NCBI GenBank assembly: GCA_002307905.1
Contig: DBUL01000256.1
Span: 1,182 to 6,820 of the forward strand
DNA from: Rhizobiaceae bacterium UBA1291
GTDB lineage: Bacteria; Pseudomonadota; Alphaproteobacteria; Rhizobiales; Rhizobiaceae
DNA: 5,639 bases
Direction: 5' to 3'
Every line of letters begins with the position of its first letter. Position 1 is the first letter of the stretch. The position numbers and the translations under genes were made by a program. Below, in pieces: positions 1 through 5,639 of this stretch. The notes beneath the pieces are model-generated. The model ran no database searches, was not told the origin of the DNA, and saw only the letters and a program-made list of their open reading frames with translations.

Positions 1-1018
1 TCGTGCGCGCTGGCGTGGAGGTGACCATGGCGAGCGCCTGCGGAAGACTGATCTCATCGAAATCGTCAGCAAGTACGAAGGGCGCATGCAGCAGGCTGAG
101 CGGCACGTAATCCGATGACAGCACGTCCAGCACACCACGCCCCGCCAGGTCGCGGGCCGCGATGTTGCCGGAATGCGATTTGCCGCGCACTACGTTCGGC
201 GCACCCATCAACACGCTCATGCCGGCCTGGTGCGAGGCATCGGCGGCTTCGAGGCTGGTCGGGAATTCTGCGAGCCGCACCCCATAGCCCTTGGCTTCCT
301 CGACATGGTCGAGCGTCGCATCGTCATGGCTGGCGACCGTGATGCCGCGCGCCGCGCAGACTTTAGCGAGCGCGTCGCGGTGAGGAGCGGCGTATTTCGC
401 CGAGGATTCCTGACGGCGGGCGACGAAATGGGCAAACGCCTCTTCCGACAGGCCGCGCTTGGTCTTGTAGTAGAGCGTGTACTGCTCCATCGTCTGGAAC
501 TGCCGTTGCCCCGGCGCATGGTCCATCAGCGAGACCAGCCGCACATAGGGATCGGCCTCGAAATCGGAAAAATGGTCGAGCACGTCGGCAGCGGAGACCT
601 CGCAGCGCAGGTGGATCAGGTGCTCTGCCCTCAGCCGGTCCTCGCGCTCGGCCGCCTGGATGGCATCGGCCATCTCGCGCATCTCGCCTTGGGCGAAACC
701 GCCATCCTCATCCGACCCCATGCGCAGGCAGTCGAACACGGTGGTAATGCCGGCGGTGGCCACCTGGGCGTCATGCGCCTGGATCGCCGAGGTTTTGTTC
801 CACCGCACGCCCGGGCGCGGTGAATAGTGAGATTCGAGATGGTCGGTATGCAGTTCGACGAGCCCTGCAATCAGAAAGTCGCCGCCGAAATCCTCGCCGG
901 TGCGCATAGGGCCCTCCGAAATGTCGGCGATGCGGCCGTCGCGGATCTGGACGGAGCCTTCGATGACCCGGTCCTCGAGAACGATGCGGGCATTGGCAAG
1001 AATGGTTTCGGCGGACAT
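1..1018 (-). CDS. phnM: PhnM, ribose 1-methylphosphonate 5-triphosphate diphosphatase (3' end cut by window)
   Basis: PhnM is a cytoplasmic amidohydrolase-superfamily enzyme of the C-P lyase pathway. It removes pyrophosphate from alpha-D-ribose 1-methylphosphonate 5-triphosphate, giving the 5-phosphate that C-P lyase cleaves. The frame is open from an ATG at 1016-1018 to the left edge, 339 residues. It aligns by eye along its whole length with my recollection of E. coli PhnM (about 378 aa), so about 40 C-terminal residues are missing. Visible landmarks are the metal-site motif ELHTDHLE (residues 55-62), HLRCE (136-140), SLMDHAPGQRQF (163-174), ASHDDAT (229-235), MGAPNVVRG (271-279) and LSSDY (300-304). 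No frameshift is seen. It begins 19 nt after the stop of the upstream 2H phosphoesterase gene and is surely cotranscribed with it; the ribosome binding site is weak. The family call is very secure; the activity is inferred from the family. Confidence 0.96.
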   Translation of the reverse strand, partial: MSAETILANARIVLEDRVIEGSVQIRDGRIADISEGPMRTGEDFGGDFLIAGLVELHTDHLESHYSPRPGVRWNKTSAIQAHDAQVATAGITTVFDCLRMGSDEDGGFAQGEMREMADAIQAAEREDRLRAEHLIHLRCEVSAADVLDHFSDFEADPYVRLVSLMDHAPGQRQFQTMEQYTLYYKTKRGLSEEAFAHFVARRQESSAKYAAPHRDALAKVCAARGITVASHDDATLDHVEEAKGYGVRLAEFPTSLEAADASHQAGMSVLMGAPNVVRGKSHSGNIAARDLAGRGVLDVLSSDYVPLSLLHAPFVLADDFDEISLPQALAMVTSTPART

Positions 1019-1037
1019 GCGATCGACTTTCGATGGT

Positions 1038-1727
1038 TCAGGCGCCGGTGAGCGGCAGCCAGGTGTGGACTGTGAAGGGCGCACCCCGTTCCGGCTCGAT
1101 GAAGAGCGCGAGGCCGGAAATGCGGAGCGGTTTGTCGGTGAAGGGGGCGAAGCGCCCGGTGGCAAATTCGCGCATGGCATCCGCCTGCGAGGGGTCCACC
1201 GGGCCGCTCAGCGTCATATGAAAGCGGAAATCTTCCATGACATAGGGATAACCCCAGCGCAGCAGGTTGGCGCGCTGCGTCTCGCTCAGGCGTTCCGGCT
1301 TGCGCCGGGCGATATCGGCATCGCTGAGTGGCGCGCGAAACGGCTCGAAGGCCTCCACGACGGCGGCCGCGAAGTCCTGCAGCGGCGGGTGCGTCTCGGC
1401 GGGGATCAGCGCGAAAAACGGGCCGAGTTGCCCGACCACGAGCGAAGGGATGTCGAAGGCCGGCTGCGCGGCGCAGAACACCCCGAACTGCGCGATCAAT
1501 TCCTCTTCGTTCCGGTTCGGAGCCAGTCCGAACGGCGCCTTGAGCGTGGCGTGAAATCCGTAGCGCCGCGGTTCGGCGGTGAGGGCGGCCATGGTCCGTG
1601 CCGGAAACGCATCCGCCGCTCCTGCGGCAATGTCTTCGCCAGAAAAGGCGTCCCGGCCGAGCCAGGCGGCCGCCGTCCGGGTCAGCGGATCATCGGCGGG
1701 CGGGGTGAAATAGAGCGCATAGCGCAA
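1038..1727 (-). CDS. DUF1045-family phosphonate-operon protein, 2H phosphoesterase fold
   Basis: This 229-residue cytoplasmic protein resembles the DUF1045 family, annotated as a putative phosphonate metabolism protein and related to 2H phosphoesterases (2'-5' RNA ligase/cyclic phosphodiesterase fold). Two HxT-type motifs, the hallmark of that fold, are visible: YGFHATLKAPF with His at residue 59 and FRFHMTLSGPV with His at residue 170. The N-terminus RYALYFTPP is typical of the family. The substrate is not established. A cyclic phosphodiester such as 5-phosphoribosyl 1,2-cyclic phosphate, the C-P lyase product normally opened by PhnP, is an inference from fold and context. I chose a TTG start (1725-1727) because GAGGA lies 8 nt upstream and the family usually begins here. 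The frame continues to a GTG at 1760, which lacks a good ribosome binding site and would add 11 residues. It lies between phnE2 and phnM in one operon. Confidence 0.88.
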   Translation of the reverse strand: MRYALYFTPPADDPLTRTAAAWLGRDAFSGEDIAAGAADAFPARTMAALTAEPRRYGFHATLKAPFGLAPNRNEEELIAQFGVFCAAQPAFDIPSLVVGQLGPFFALIPAETHPPLQDFAAAVVEAFEPFRAPLSDADIARRKPERLSETQRANLLRWGYPYVMEDFRFHMTLSGPVDPSQADAMREFATGRFAPFTDKPLRISGLALFIEPERGAPFTVHTWLPLTGA

Positions 1728-1851
1728 TGCGGAAATCCTCGTTTGACAGGTCGCGGCCACAATGACGGCTCAGCGGGGCAGATTACAAGTCGGTGTCGCT
1801 AGCCGAGCCGCATGACAGATTGATGATACGGCGAGCAGATTGGTTCAAGAA
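1728..1851 (-). other. Intergenic gap phnE2 to 2H phosphoesterase gene
   Basis: This is the longest non-coding stretch in the window (124 nt, or 91 nt if the GTG start is used). I see no GC-rich hairpin with a T-tract, so read-through from phnE2 is expected. It holds three isolated heptamers resembling half of the rhizobial Pho box (CTGTCAT): a perfect one at 1812-1818 and single-mismatch ones at 1762-1768 and 1743-1749, all in minus-strand orientation. Their spacings (50 and 19 nt) do not fit the tandem 11-nt repeat of a PhoB site, so a functional operator is not supported. A 6-bp inverted repeat (CGGCTC/GAGCCG) with a long loop is also present. Confidence 0.4.
1736..1740 (-). promoter_or_regulatory. 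Ribosome binding site that decides the TTG start of the 2H phosphoesterase
   Basis: GAGGA on the minus strand is followed by 8 nt and then TTG at 1727. The competing GTG at 1758-1760 has no comparable purine-rich motif before it. This supports translation from TTG. Confidence 0.6.
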
Positions 1852-3369
1852 TCAGTGCCTTGTCCCCATCAATCGCGAGCGCAACGCATTCGAGATCCCG
1901 TCGAACACGAAGACGACGATCAGGATCAGCACCACCATATAGGCGACATTTTCCCAATCCGAATTGGTCCGCATGGCTTCCCAGAGCTTCAGGCCGATAC
2001 CGCCGGCCCCGACCGCGCCGATGATCGTGGCCGAGCGGGTGTTCGACTCCCAAAAATAGAGTGCCTGCGATGCAAAGAGCGGCAGGACCTGCGCCAGCAC
2101 GCCGAAGCGCTGCACCGCGAGCGGTGCGGCGCCGACGGACTTGACGCCCTCGCGCTGCTTGTCGTCGATGTTCTCCAGCGCCTCGGCATAGAGTTTTCCG
2201 AGCGTGCCGGTGTCGGTGAAGAAGATCGCCGACATGCCGGCGAGCGGCCCGGGACCGAAGGCGCGGGTAAAAAACAGCGCCCAGATCAGCATGTCGACCG
2301 AGCGTTGGAAGTCGAAGAATCGCTTGATGATCTGGTTGGCCAGCCGGTTGCGGAAGATGTTGCGTGCCGCAAGAAAGGATAGGGGGAAGGCGACGATCAT
2401 CGCGAACAGTGTGCCTATGAACGCCATGACGATCGTCTGCAGGAGCTTCGTCCACACGTCGAGATGCTGCCAGGAGGGATTGTAGAGAATATCGTTCCAG
2501 GCCAGCGACAGATTGCTGCGTGCCGGATCAAGCCGCTCGCCGGCAAAGGCCAGGCCGGCAACTTCGGCAAAGCTCTTGTCGAAGAAGGCCGAGTTCGTGT
2601 CGAAGAAGAAGTTTTCCCAGCCGAAGAAGCGCTTGCGGATCTTGACCTTGTCCGCCTGAACCTCGACCCAGCCAGAGAGACCGAAACTGGCGACGACCTT
2701 GGCGCCGGGCTTGCGCTGTTCGGCCCAATCGGGGAGCGCTGCCGTGGCATCGACGGTGTTGCGGGTTCCGTCGAGATCCAGCATGACCGTCTCGCCATCG
2801 CGCGCCAGGACGACGCGGTCGGGCATGATTTCGACCGTGCGCCCGCGGCCCATCTCGACGAGTGCCTGCGTGACGATTTCTTCCTGCCGGGCTTGCGGAG
2901 CGATCGCCGCCTGCGCGCTCTCGTCGGCCTTCGCCGTCGTCGCCGCTGGCGCCATAAAGCTGAAACTCGAGGACCTTGCCGCTGGCGTCGTGGCACCGGC
3001 GCTCGGTGCTGCCGGCACTGCGGCGGTGCGGGTCACAGTCTCCCGGGTCGCATTTAGCCAAACCGGATTGGCATTCGGGCCAAGCGGGTCGAAGCGTGGA
3101 TAGGTGATCTCCATGGCGCCGTCTGCGGCAATCAAAATGTCCGGCCGTACCTCGTAGGACACCCAGTCGGCAAGATAGGAACCGGCAATCGACCAGTTGG
3201 CATTGGAGACAACCTTGCCGATCGAGAAGAACCACCAGGCGAAGACGAAATAGAGAAGTATACCGCCGGCGATGAAGCCAATCTTGAATCGCTGCCAGAC
3301 GGATCGCTGCAGGATGCTGGGATGGCGAGCGGCGATTACCTCCAGTTCGTACATGTTCATGGTTTGCAT
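1852..3369 (-). CDS. phnE2: PhnE2, phosphonate/phosphate ABC transporter permease with large extracytoplasmic insert
   Basis: This is an inner-membrane permease of the PhnE family (called PhoT in the S. meliloti phoCDET system), forming the channel with PhnE1. With the ATG start it has 505 residues, against roughly 260-320 for ordinary PhnE. One membrane segment lies at about residues 32-52. A hydrophilic stretch of about 250 residues (about 53-303) follows, with an Ala/Pro/Ser/Thr-rich linker near 115-160. The canonical permease core then starts at about 306: PLSFLAARN (329-337), the EAA-type coupling loop for the ATPase with REGVKSVGAA (about 406-415) and VLP (428-430), SATIIGAVGAGGIG (446-459), and a last helix near 476-493. 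The ATG at 3367-3369 is preferred because TGAGGA sits 8 nt upstream; a GTG at 3384 overlapping the phnE1 stop is the alternative (510 aa). The insert's function is unknown. Confidence 0.95.
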   Translation of the reverse strand: MQTMNMYELEVIAARHPSILQRSVWQRFKIGFIAGGILLYFVFAWWFFSIGKVVSNANWSIAGSYLADWVSYEVRPDILIAADGAMEITYPRFDPLGPNANPVWLNATRETVTRTAAVPAAPSAGATTPAARSSSFSFMAPAATTAKADESAQAAIAPQARQEEIVTQALVEMGRGRTVEIMPDRVVLARDGETVMLDLDGTRNTVDATAALPDWAEQRKPGAKVVASFGLSGWVEVQADKVKIRKRFFGWENFFFDTNSAFFDKSFAEVAGLAFAGERLDPARSNLSLAWNDILYNPSWQHLDVWTKLLQTIVMAFIGTLFAMIVAFPLSFLAARNIFRNRLANQIIKRFFDFQRSVDMLIWALFFTRAFGPGPLAGMSAIFFTDTGTLGKLYAEALENIDDKQREGVKSVGAAPLAVQRFGVLAQVLPLFASQALYFWESNTRSATIIGAVGAGGIGLKLWEAMRTNSDWENVAYMVVLILIVVFVFDGISNALRSRLMGTRH

Positions 3370-3377
3370 GGACGTGG

Positions 3378-3383
3378 TCCTCA
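3378..3383 (-). promoter_or_regulatory. Ribosome binding site of phnE2, overlapping the phnE1 stop codon
   Basis: The minus-strand hexamer TGAGGA contains the phnE1 TGA stop (3381-3383) and serves as the Shine-Dalgarno for phnE2, with 8 nt to the ATG at 3369. Ribosomes finishing phnE1 sit on the phnE2 start region, which favours coupled translation and balanced amounts of the two permeases. An overlapping GTG (GTGA at 3381-3384) could also start phnE2 but lacks its own purine-rich site. Confidence 0.7.
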
Positions 3384-4340
3384 CTGGATGGTCTGGAAGG
3401 CCTGCTCGCCGACAAGCTTGCGGCGCAGCCAGGCGGAAAACTGATCGACGGTAATAATGGTGCAGAAAAGCAGCAGCACGATCGCCAGGGTCTTCGCCTC
3501 ATGGCCCTGGCCGATCGAAAGCCGAAGCAGCTCGCCGATGCCGCCGCCGCCGACCGCGCCGATGATGGTCGAGGCGCGCACGTTGATCTCGAGCCGCAAC
3601 AGGAAATAGCTCATGAAGTTCGGCATGACCTGCGGCACCATGCCGAACCAGACCCGCTCGAACCAATTGGCGCCGACCGCCTTCAGGCCCTCGTCCGGTT
3701 TCATGTCGGCATTCTCGATGACCTCGAAGAACATCTTGCCGAGTGCGCCGATCGTGTGGATCGACACGGCGATGATCGCCGGGATAGGGCCGAGCGAAAA
3801 GACAGCGAGGAAGAAGCCGGCGATGACGACCTCGGGAAAGGCGCGAAGCAGTTCCATGGTGCGCCGGGCAGCGCCGCGGGCCCAGGGGTTCGTCATCATG
3901 TTGCGGGCGGCCAGAAAGGACAGGCAAAAGCCGATGAGCAAGCCGATCAGCGTCGACAGGATGGCGATATTGACGGTCTCTACCATCTTGTGAATGTATT
4001 CGGGAATGTAGAGCGTCTCGGTAAAATAGAGACGGCCCTCCGGATAGTTGTATTTCATGCTGCCGTCGTCATAGGGCGAGGGCAGGTCGAAAAGTGCACG
4101 GAAAACCTCCATGCCGTCCCGCGGAACGAGATCCTCGACGAAATCAAAGAAGTGCGGGATACGGTCGAAGAATTTGCCGGAATTGGTCTCGTTGGCGAAC
4201 CAGAGCGAGCCGCTGACGACGAGAAGAAGAAGGCCGATACCGAACAGGGAATAGAGGCGCCGCTTTGCTGCGAGCTCTTGCCAGTGCCGCTCGACGAGCG
4301 ACCCATTCTCGCCCAGCGAAGGCGTTGTCGAAAGCGTCAT
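3381..4340 (-). CDS. phnE1: PhnE1, phosphonate/phosphate ABC transporter permease
   Basis: This 319-residue inner-membrane permease (PhoE in the S. meliloti naming) pairs with PhnE2. A first membrane helix lies at about residues 29-49, then a hydrophilic loop of about 70 residues (50-119). The transport core follows: helix 121-144 ending in LSFLAARN (140-147), helices around 167-208, the EAA coupling loop that contacts PhnC (about 207-240, with DEGLKAVGAN at 216-225 and MPN at 239-241), STIIGAVGGGGIGELL (257-272), and a last helix at about 284-300. The start is set by GAGGA (4346-4350) 5 nt before the ATG; the frame runs on upstream into phnD, but that part is low-complexity and overlaps a clear gene. 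It lies 88 nt downstream of phnD, behind a hairpin. LSFLAARN and TIIGAVG-GGIG recur in PhnE2, so the two permeases are paralogues. Confidence 0.96.
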   Translation of the reverse strand: MTLSTTPSLGENGSLVERHWQELAAKRRLYSLFGIGLLLLVVSGSLWFANETNSGKFFDRIPHFFDFVEDLVPRDGMEVFRALFDLPSPYDDGSMKYNYPEGRLYFTETLYIPEYIHKMVETVNIAILSTLIGLLIGFCLSFLAARNMMTNPWARGAARRTMELLRAFPEVVIAGFFLAVFSLGPIPAIIAVSIHTIGALGKMFFEVIENADMKPDEGLKAVGANWFERVWFGMVPQVMPNFMSYFLLRLEINVRASTIIGAVGGGGIGELLRLSIGQGHEAKTLAIVLLLFCTIITVDQFSAWLRRKLVGEQAFQTIQ

Positions 4341-4381
4341 GTCATTCCTCTTGCCGCAGCGCAGGCGAGCCGGATTACCCC

Positions 4382-4411
4382 AAGAAAACGCCGGACGAAG
4401 ATCGTCCGGCG
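4382..4411 (-). terminator. Terminator-like hairpin between phnD and phnE1
   Basis: On the minus strand a perfect 10-bp stem (CGCCGGACGA pairing with TCGTCCGGCG) with a TCT triloop occupies 4389-4411 and is followed at once by TTTTCTT (4388-4382). It begins 17 nt after the phnD stop. This has the form of an intrinsic terminator, but phnE1 and the rest of the operon lie downstream. It is therefore best read as a partial terminator or an mRNA-stabilising 3' end that gives more binding protein than permease, as known for other ABC transporter operons. The structure is plain in the sequence; the effect is inferred. Confidence 0.75.
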
Positions 4412-4428
4412 CTTCTTTTCGTGGATGA

Positions 4429-5334
4429 TCAGCCGCCGATGGTGGCCTTGCGGGCGTCGATGATCGGCTTGTAGAAGTCGACGTTGACTTCGGTGTAGCC
4501 GGTGAAGTCACCGCCCTGGATGGCCGAGAAGCAGGCCGGGTCGGACTTCGGCAGCTCCATCATGAAGGTCTTGAACTTCGTCTTCATGTCATCGTTCATC
4601 GACGAGCGCACGACGATCGGGCCGTTCGGGATCAGCGGGGACTTCCAGAGCTCAACCAGGTCGTCCATGTTCAGGATGCCCTTGTCGACCATCTTCGCCA
4701 GGTTGCCCGAGGTGTAGCCGTCCTTGAACTCGCCGACGCCCGAGCCCCAGGTCGTGCCAGCGACGAAGGTGCCCTTGAGCACTTCGAGGACGAGGTTCTC
4801 ATGGCCGCCGCCGAAGCCGGTCTCGCCGAAGAATTCCTTGACCGGGCCGCCGACGGCTTCCGGAAGGGTGACGAGCGGTACGAGGTAGCCGGAGGTGGAA
4901 TCCGGATCGGCGAAGCCGAGCTTCTTGCCCTTCATGTCTTCGAGCTTGGTCACGCCCGAGTCCTTGCGGGCGACCATGATCGAGTAGTAGCCGGTCGAAC
5001 CGTCGGTCTGAACCGTAGTCAGGATCGGCTCGACGGCATCGGCCTTGGCGAGATAGACCTTGGCATAGGCCGAGGCGCCGAGTTCGGCATAGTCGAGCGT
5101 GCCGCCGAGCAGGCCCTGGACGACGCCGTCATAGTCGGCGGCCGGGAACAGCGAGACCTTTTCGACGCCGAGAACCGCCGGCAGCTTTTCGGTCATGCAC
5201 TGGAAGTTGCGCAGGCGGTCGGCTTCGTTTTCGCCGCCAAGAATGCCGATGCGGAATTCCTTGAGGTCTTCGGCAGCGGCAACGCCGGCGAGCGCCACGA
5301 GCGCCACGGCGGCAAGAAGGGTCTTCTTCAGCAT
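4429..5334 (-). CDS. phnD: PhnD, periplasmic phosphonate/phosphate-binding protein
   Basis: PhnD is the high-affinity solute-binding protein that delivers phosphonates (and in rhizobia also phosphate, as PhoD) to the PhnE permeases. The 301-residue product starts with a Sec signal peptide: MLKK, a hydrophobic run of alanine, valine and leucine, then GVAAA before ED, so cleavage is likely after residue 21. The mature part follows the PhnD pattern: FRIGILGGENEADR (27-40), FPAADYDGVVQGLLGG (63-78), DYAELGASAYAK (81-92) and FADPDSTSGYLVP (141-153), whose Ser-Thr-Ser is the expected phosphonate-oxygen binding loop. The only cysteines, 46 and 268, are both exported and might form a disulfide. The start is set by AGGAG (5343-5347), 8 nt before the ATG; the frame extends 20 residues upstream without a good site and without signal character. 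Confidence 0.97.
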   Translation of the reverse strand: MLKKTLLAAVALVALAGVAAAEDLKEFRIGILGGENEADRLRNFQCMTEKLPAVLGVEKVSLFPAADYDGVVQGLLGGTLDYAELGASAYAKVYLAKADAVEPILTTVQTDGSTGYYSIMVARKDSGVTKLEDMKGKKLGFADPDSTSGYLVPLVTLPEAVGGPVKEFFGETGFGGGHENLVLEVLKGTFVAGTTWGSGVGEFKDGYTSGNLAKMVDKGILNMDDLVELWKSPLIPNGPIVVRSSMNDDMKTKFKTFMMELPKSDPACFSAIQGGDFTGYTEVNVDFYKPIIDARKATIGG

Positions 5335-5417
5335 GAGTTTCTCTCCTGTTGTCCGGCCGGGCCGGAACTTTCTGATCAATGAAGTGCCCTTCACGCGGGC
5401 GGTCGATCGACGTGATT
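5335..5417 (-). other. phnC-phnD intergenic gap with two small inverted repeats
   Basis: The 83-nt gap holds a TGAAG/CTTCA repeat with a 4-nt loop (5380-5393), then a GC-rich 6-bp stem TCCGGC/GCCGGA with a 3-nt loop (5352-5366) just before the phnD ribosome binding site. Neither is followed by a T-tract in the direction of transcription, so neither looks like a terminator. A 10-bp palindrome GTCGATCGAC (5402-5411) follows the phnC stop. I see no convincing promoter. The second stem may block degradation or influence phnD translation, but that is speculation. Confidence 0.4.
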
Positions 5418-5639
5418 TCAGGCCTCAGCGACGGCCAGGGTCCTGAAGCCGGGGGATGCGGGGGCGCCGGCTGCGGCGCTCGGGAGGCGGATGCTCGTCG
5501 AGGTCATGCTCTCGTCGATGCCGGCGCCATGGCTGTCGGCGCCGTAGATTTCCTGAACCGTATCGGCAGTCAACTGGTCCGGCGTGCCGTCGAACACGAC
5601 GCGGCCCTGCGCCATGCCGATGATGCGCGAGCAGTAGTT
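5418..5639 (-). CDS. phnC: PhnC, phosphonate ABC transporter ATP-binding protein (C-terminal part only)
   Basis: PhnC is the cytoplasmic ATPase that drives phosphonate import through PhnE1/PhnE2. Only the last 73 residues are in the window; the Walker A, signature and Walker B motifs lie beyond the right edge. The visible part begins [18 protein letters not shown], which corresponds to the segment after the switch histidine in PhnC/PstB-like ATPases (E. coli PhnC has RYCERIVALRQGHVFYDG), then [16 protein letters not shown]. After the family's usual end there are about 35 further residues, rich in Ser, Ala and Pro, to a TGA at 5418-5420. The assignment rests on this end plus its position directly upstream of phnD; the frame starts exactly on the last base of the window. 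Confidence 0.9.
   Translation of the reverse strand, partial: NYCSRIIGMAQGRVVFDGTPDQLTADTVQEIYGADSHGAGIDESMTSTSIRLPSAAAGAPASPGFRTLAVAEA

Noticed and set aside
173..823. Plus-strand 216-codon open frame
   Set aside because: It lies opposite phnM, whose minus-strand frame contains every expected motif. Long antisense frames are common in high-GC coding DNA.
900..1802. Plus-strand 300-codon open frame
   Set aside because: It lies opposite the 2H phosphoesterase gene and the phnM start, with arginine/glycine-rich composition and no recognisable domain.
2528..3502. Minus-strand 324-codon frame overlapping phnE2 and phnE1
   Set aside because: It is an alternative frame of phnE2, Arg/Ser/Gly-rich, and conflicts with the well-supported permease frame.
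3501..4463. Plus-strand 320-codon open frame rich in Asp, His and Arg
   Set aside because: It is antisense to phnE1. The composition is what hydrophobic codons give when read on the other strand; no family features.
4341..4511. 57-codon N-terminal extension of phnE1
   Set aside because: It is low-complexity Ser/Thr/Pro sequence overlapping the end of phnD and crossing the hairpin. A strong ribosome binding site precedes the internal ATG at 4340.
4801..5382. Plus-strand 193-codon open frame
   Set aside because: It is antisense to phnD, and no signal or domain is seen.
5335..5394. 20-codon N-terminal extension of phnD
   Set aside because: It would place a charged stretch before a classical signal peptide; AGGAG at 5343-5347 marks the shorter start.
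5402..5411. Palindrome GTCGATCGAC as an operator
   Set aside because: CGATCG-type palindromes are frequent in high-GC alphaproteobacterial DNA, and there is no second copy or promoter next to it.

Overview
The window is part of a phosphonate (phn) operon, probably from a high-GC alphaproteobacterium of the Rhizobium/Sinorhizobium/Agrobacterium kind. The evidence is the gene order phnC-phnD-phnE1-phnE2-(2H phosphoesterase)-phnM, an oversized second permease, and family recognition by eye; no database was searched. Every supported gene lies on the minus strand, so transcription runs from the right edge to the left edge.

In transcription order: the C-terminal end of the ABC ATPase PhnC (5418-5639, cut by the window); an 83-nt gap with two small inverted repeats; the periplasmic binding protein PhnD (4429-5334); an 88-nt gap with a strong terminator-like hairpin; permease PhnE1 (3381-4340); permease PhnE2 (1852-3369), whose ribosome binding site overlaps the phnE1 stop; a 124-nt gap without a clear terminator; a DUF1045-type 2H phosphoesterase (1038-1727, probably with a TTG start); and PhnM (1-1018, cut by the left edge about 40 residues before its expected end). 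There is no stretch over 300 bases without a gene, and I see no RNA gene, mobile element or CRISPR array.

The first four genes form an importer for phosphonates (in rhizobia the equivalent phoCDET system also takes up phosphate). PhnD captures the ligand, PhnE1 and PhnE2 form the channel, and PhnC supplies ATP energy. PhnM then works on the imported compound: after the nucleosidase step it splits the 5-triphosphate of ribose-1-phosphonate so that C-P lyase can act. The 2H phosphoesterase between transporter and phnM is a phosphonate-operon family of uncertain role; a step on the cyclic ribose phosphate product is a plausible inference. The C-P lyase core (phnGHIJK) is not in the window. The layout is of known type. 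The points most worth a second look are the roughly 250-residue extracytoplasmic insert of PhnE2, the hairpin behind phnD, and the 2H protein.
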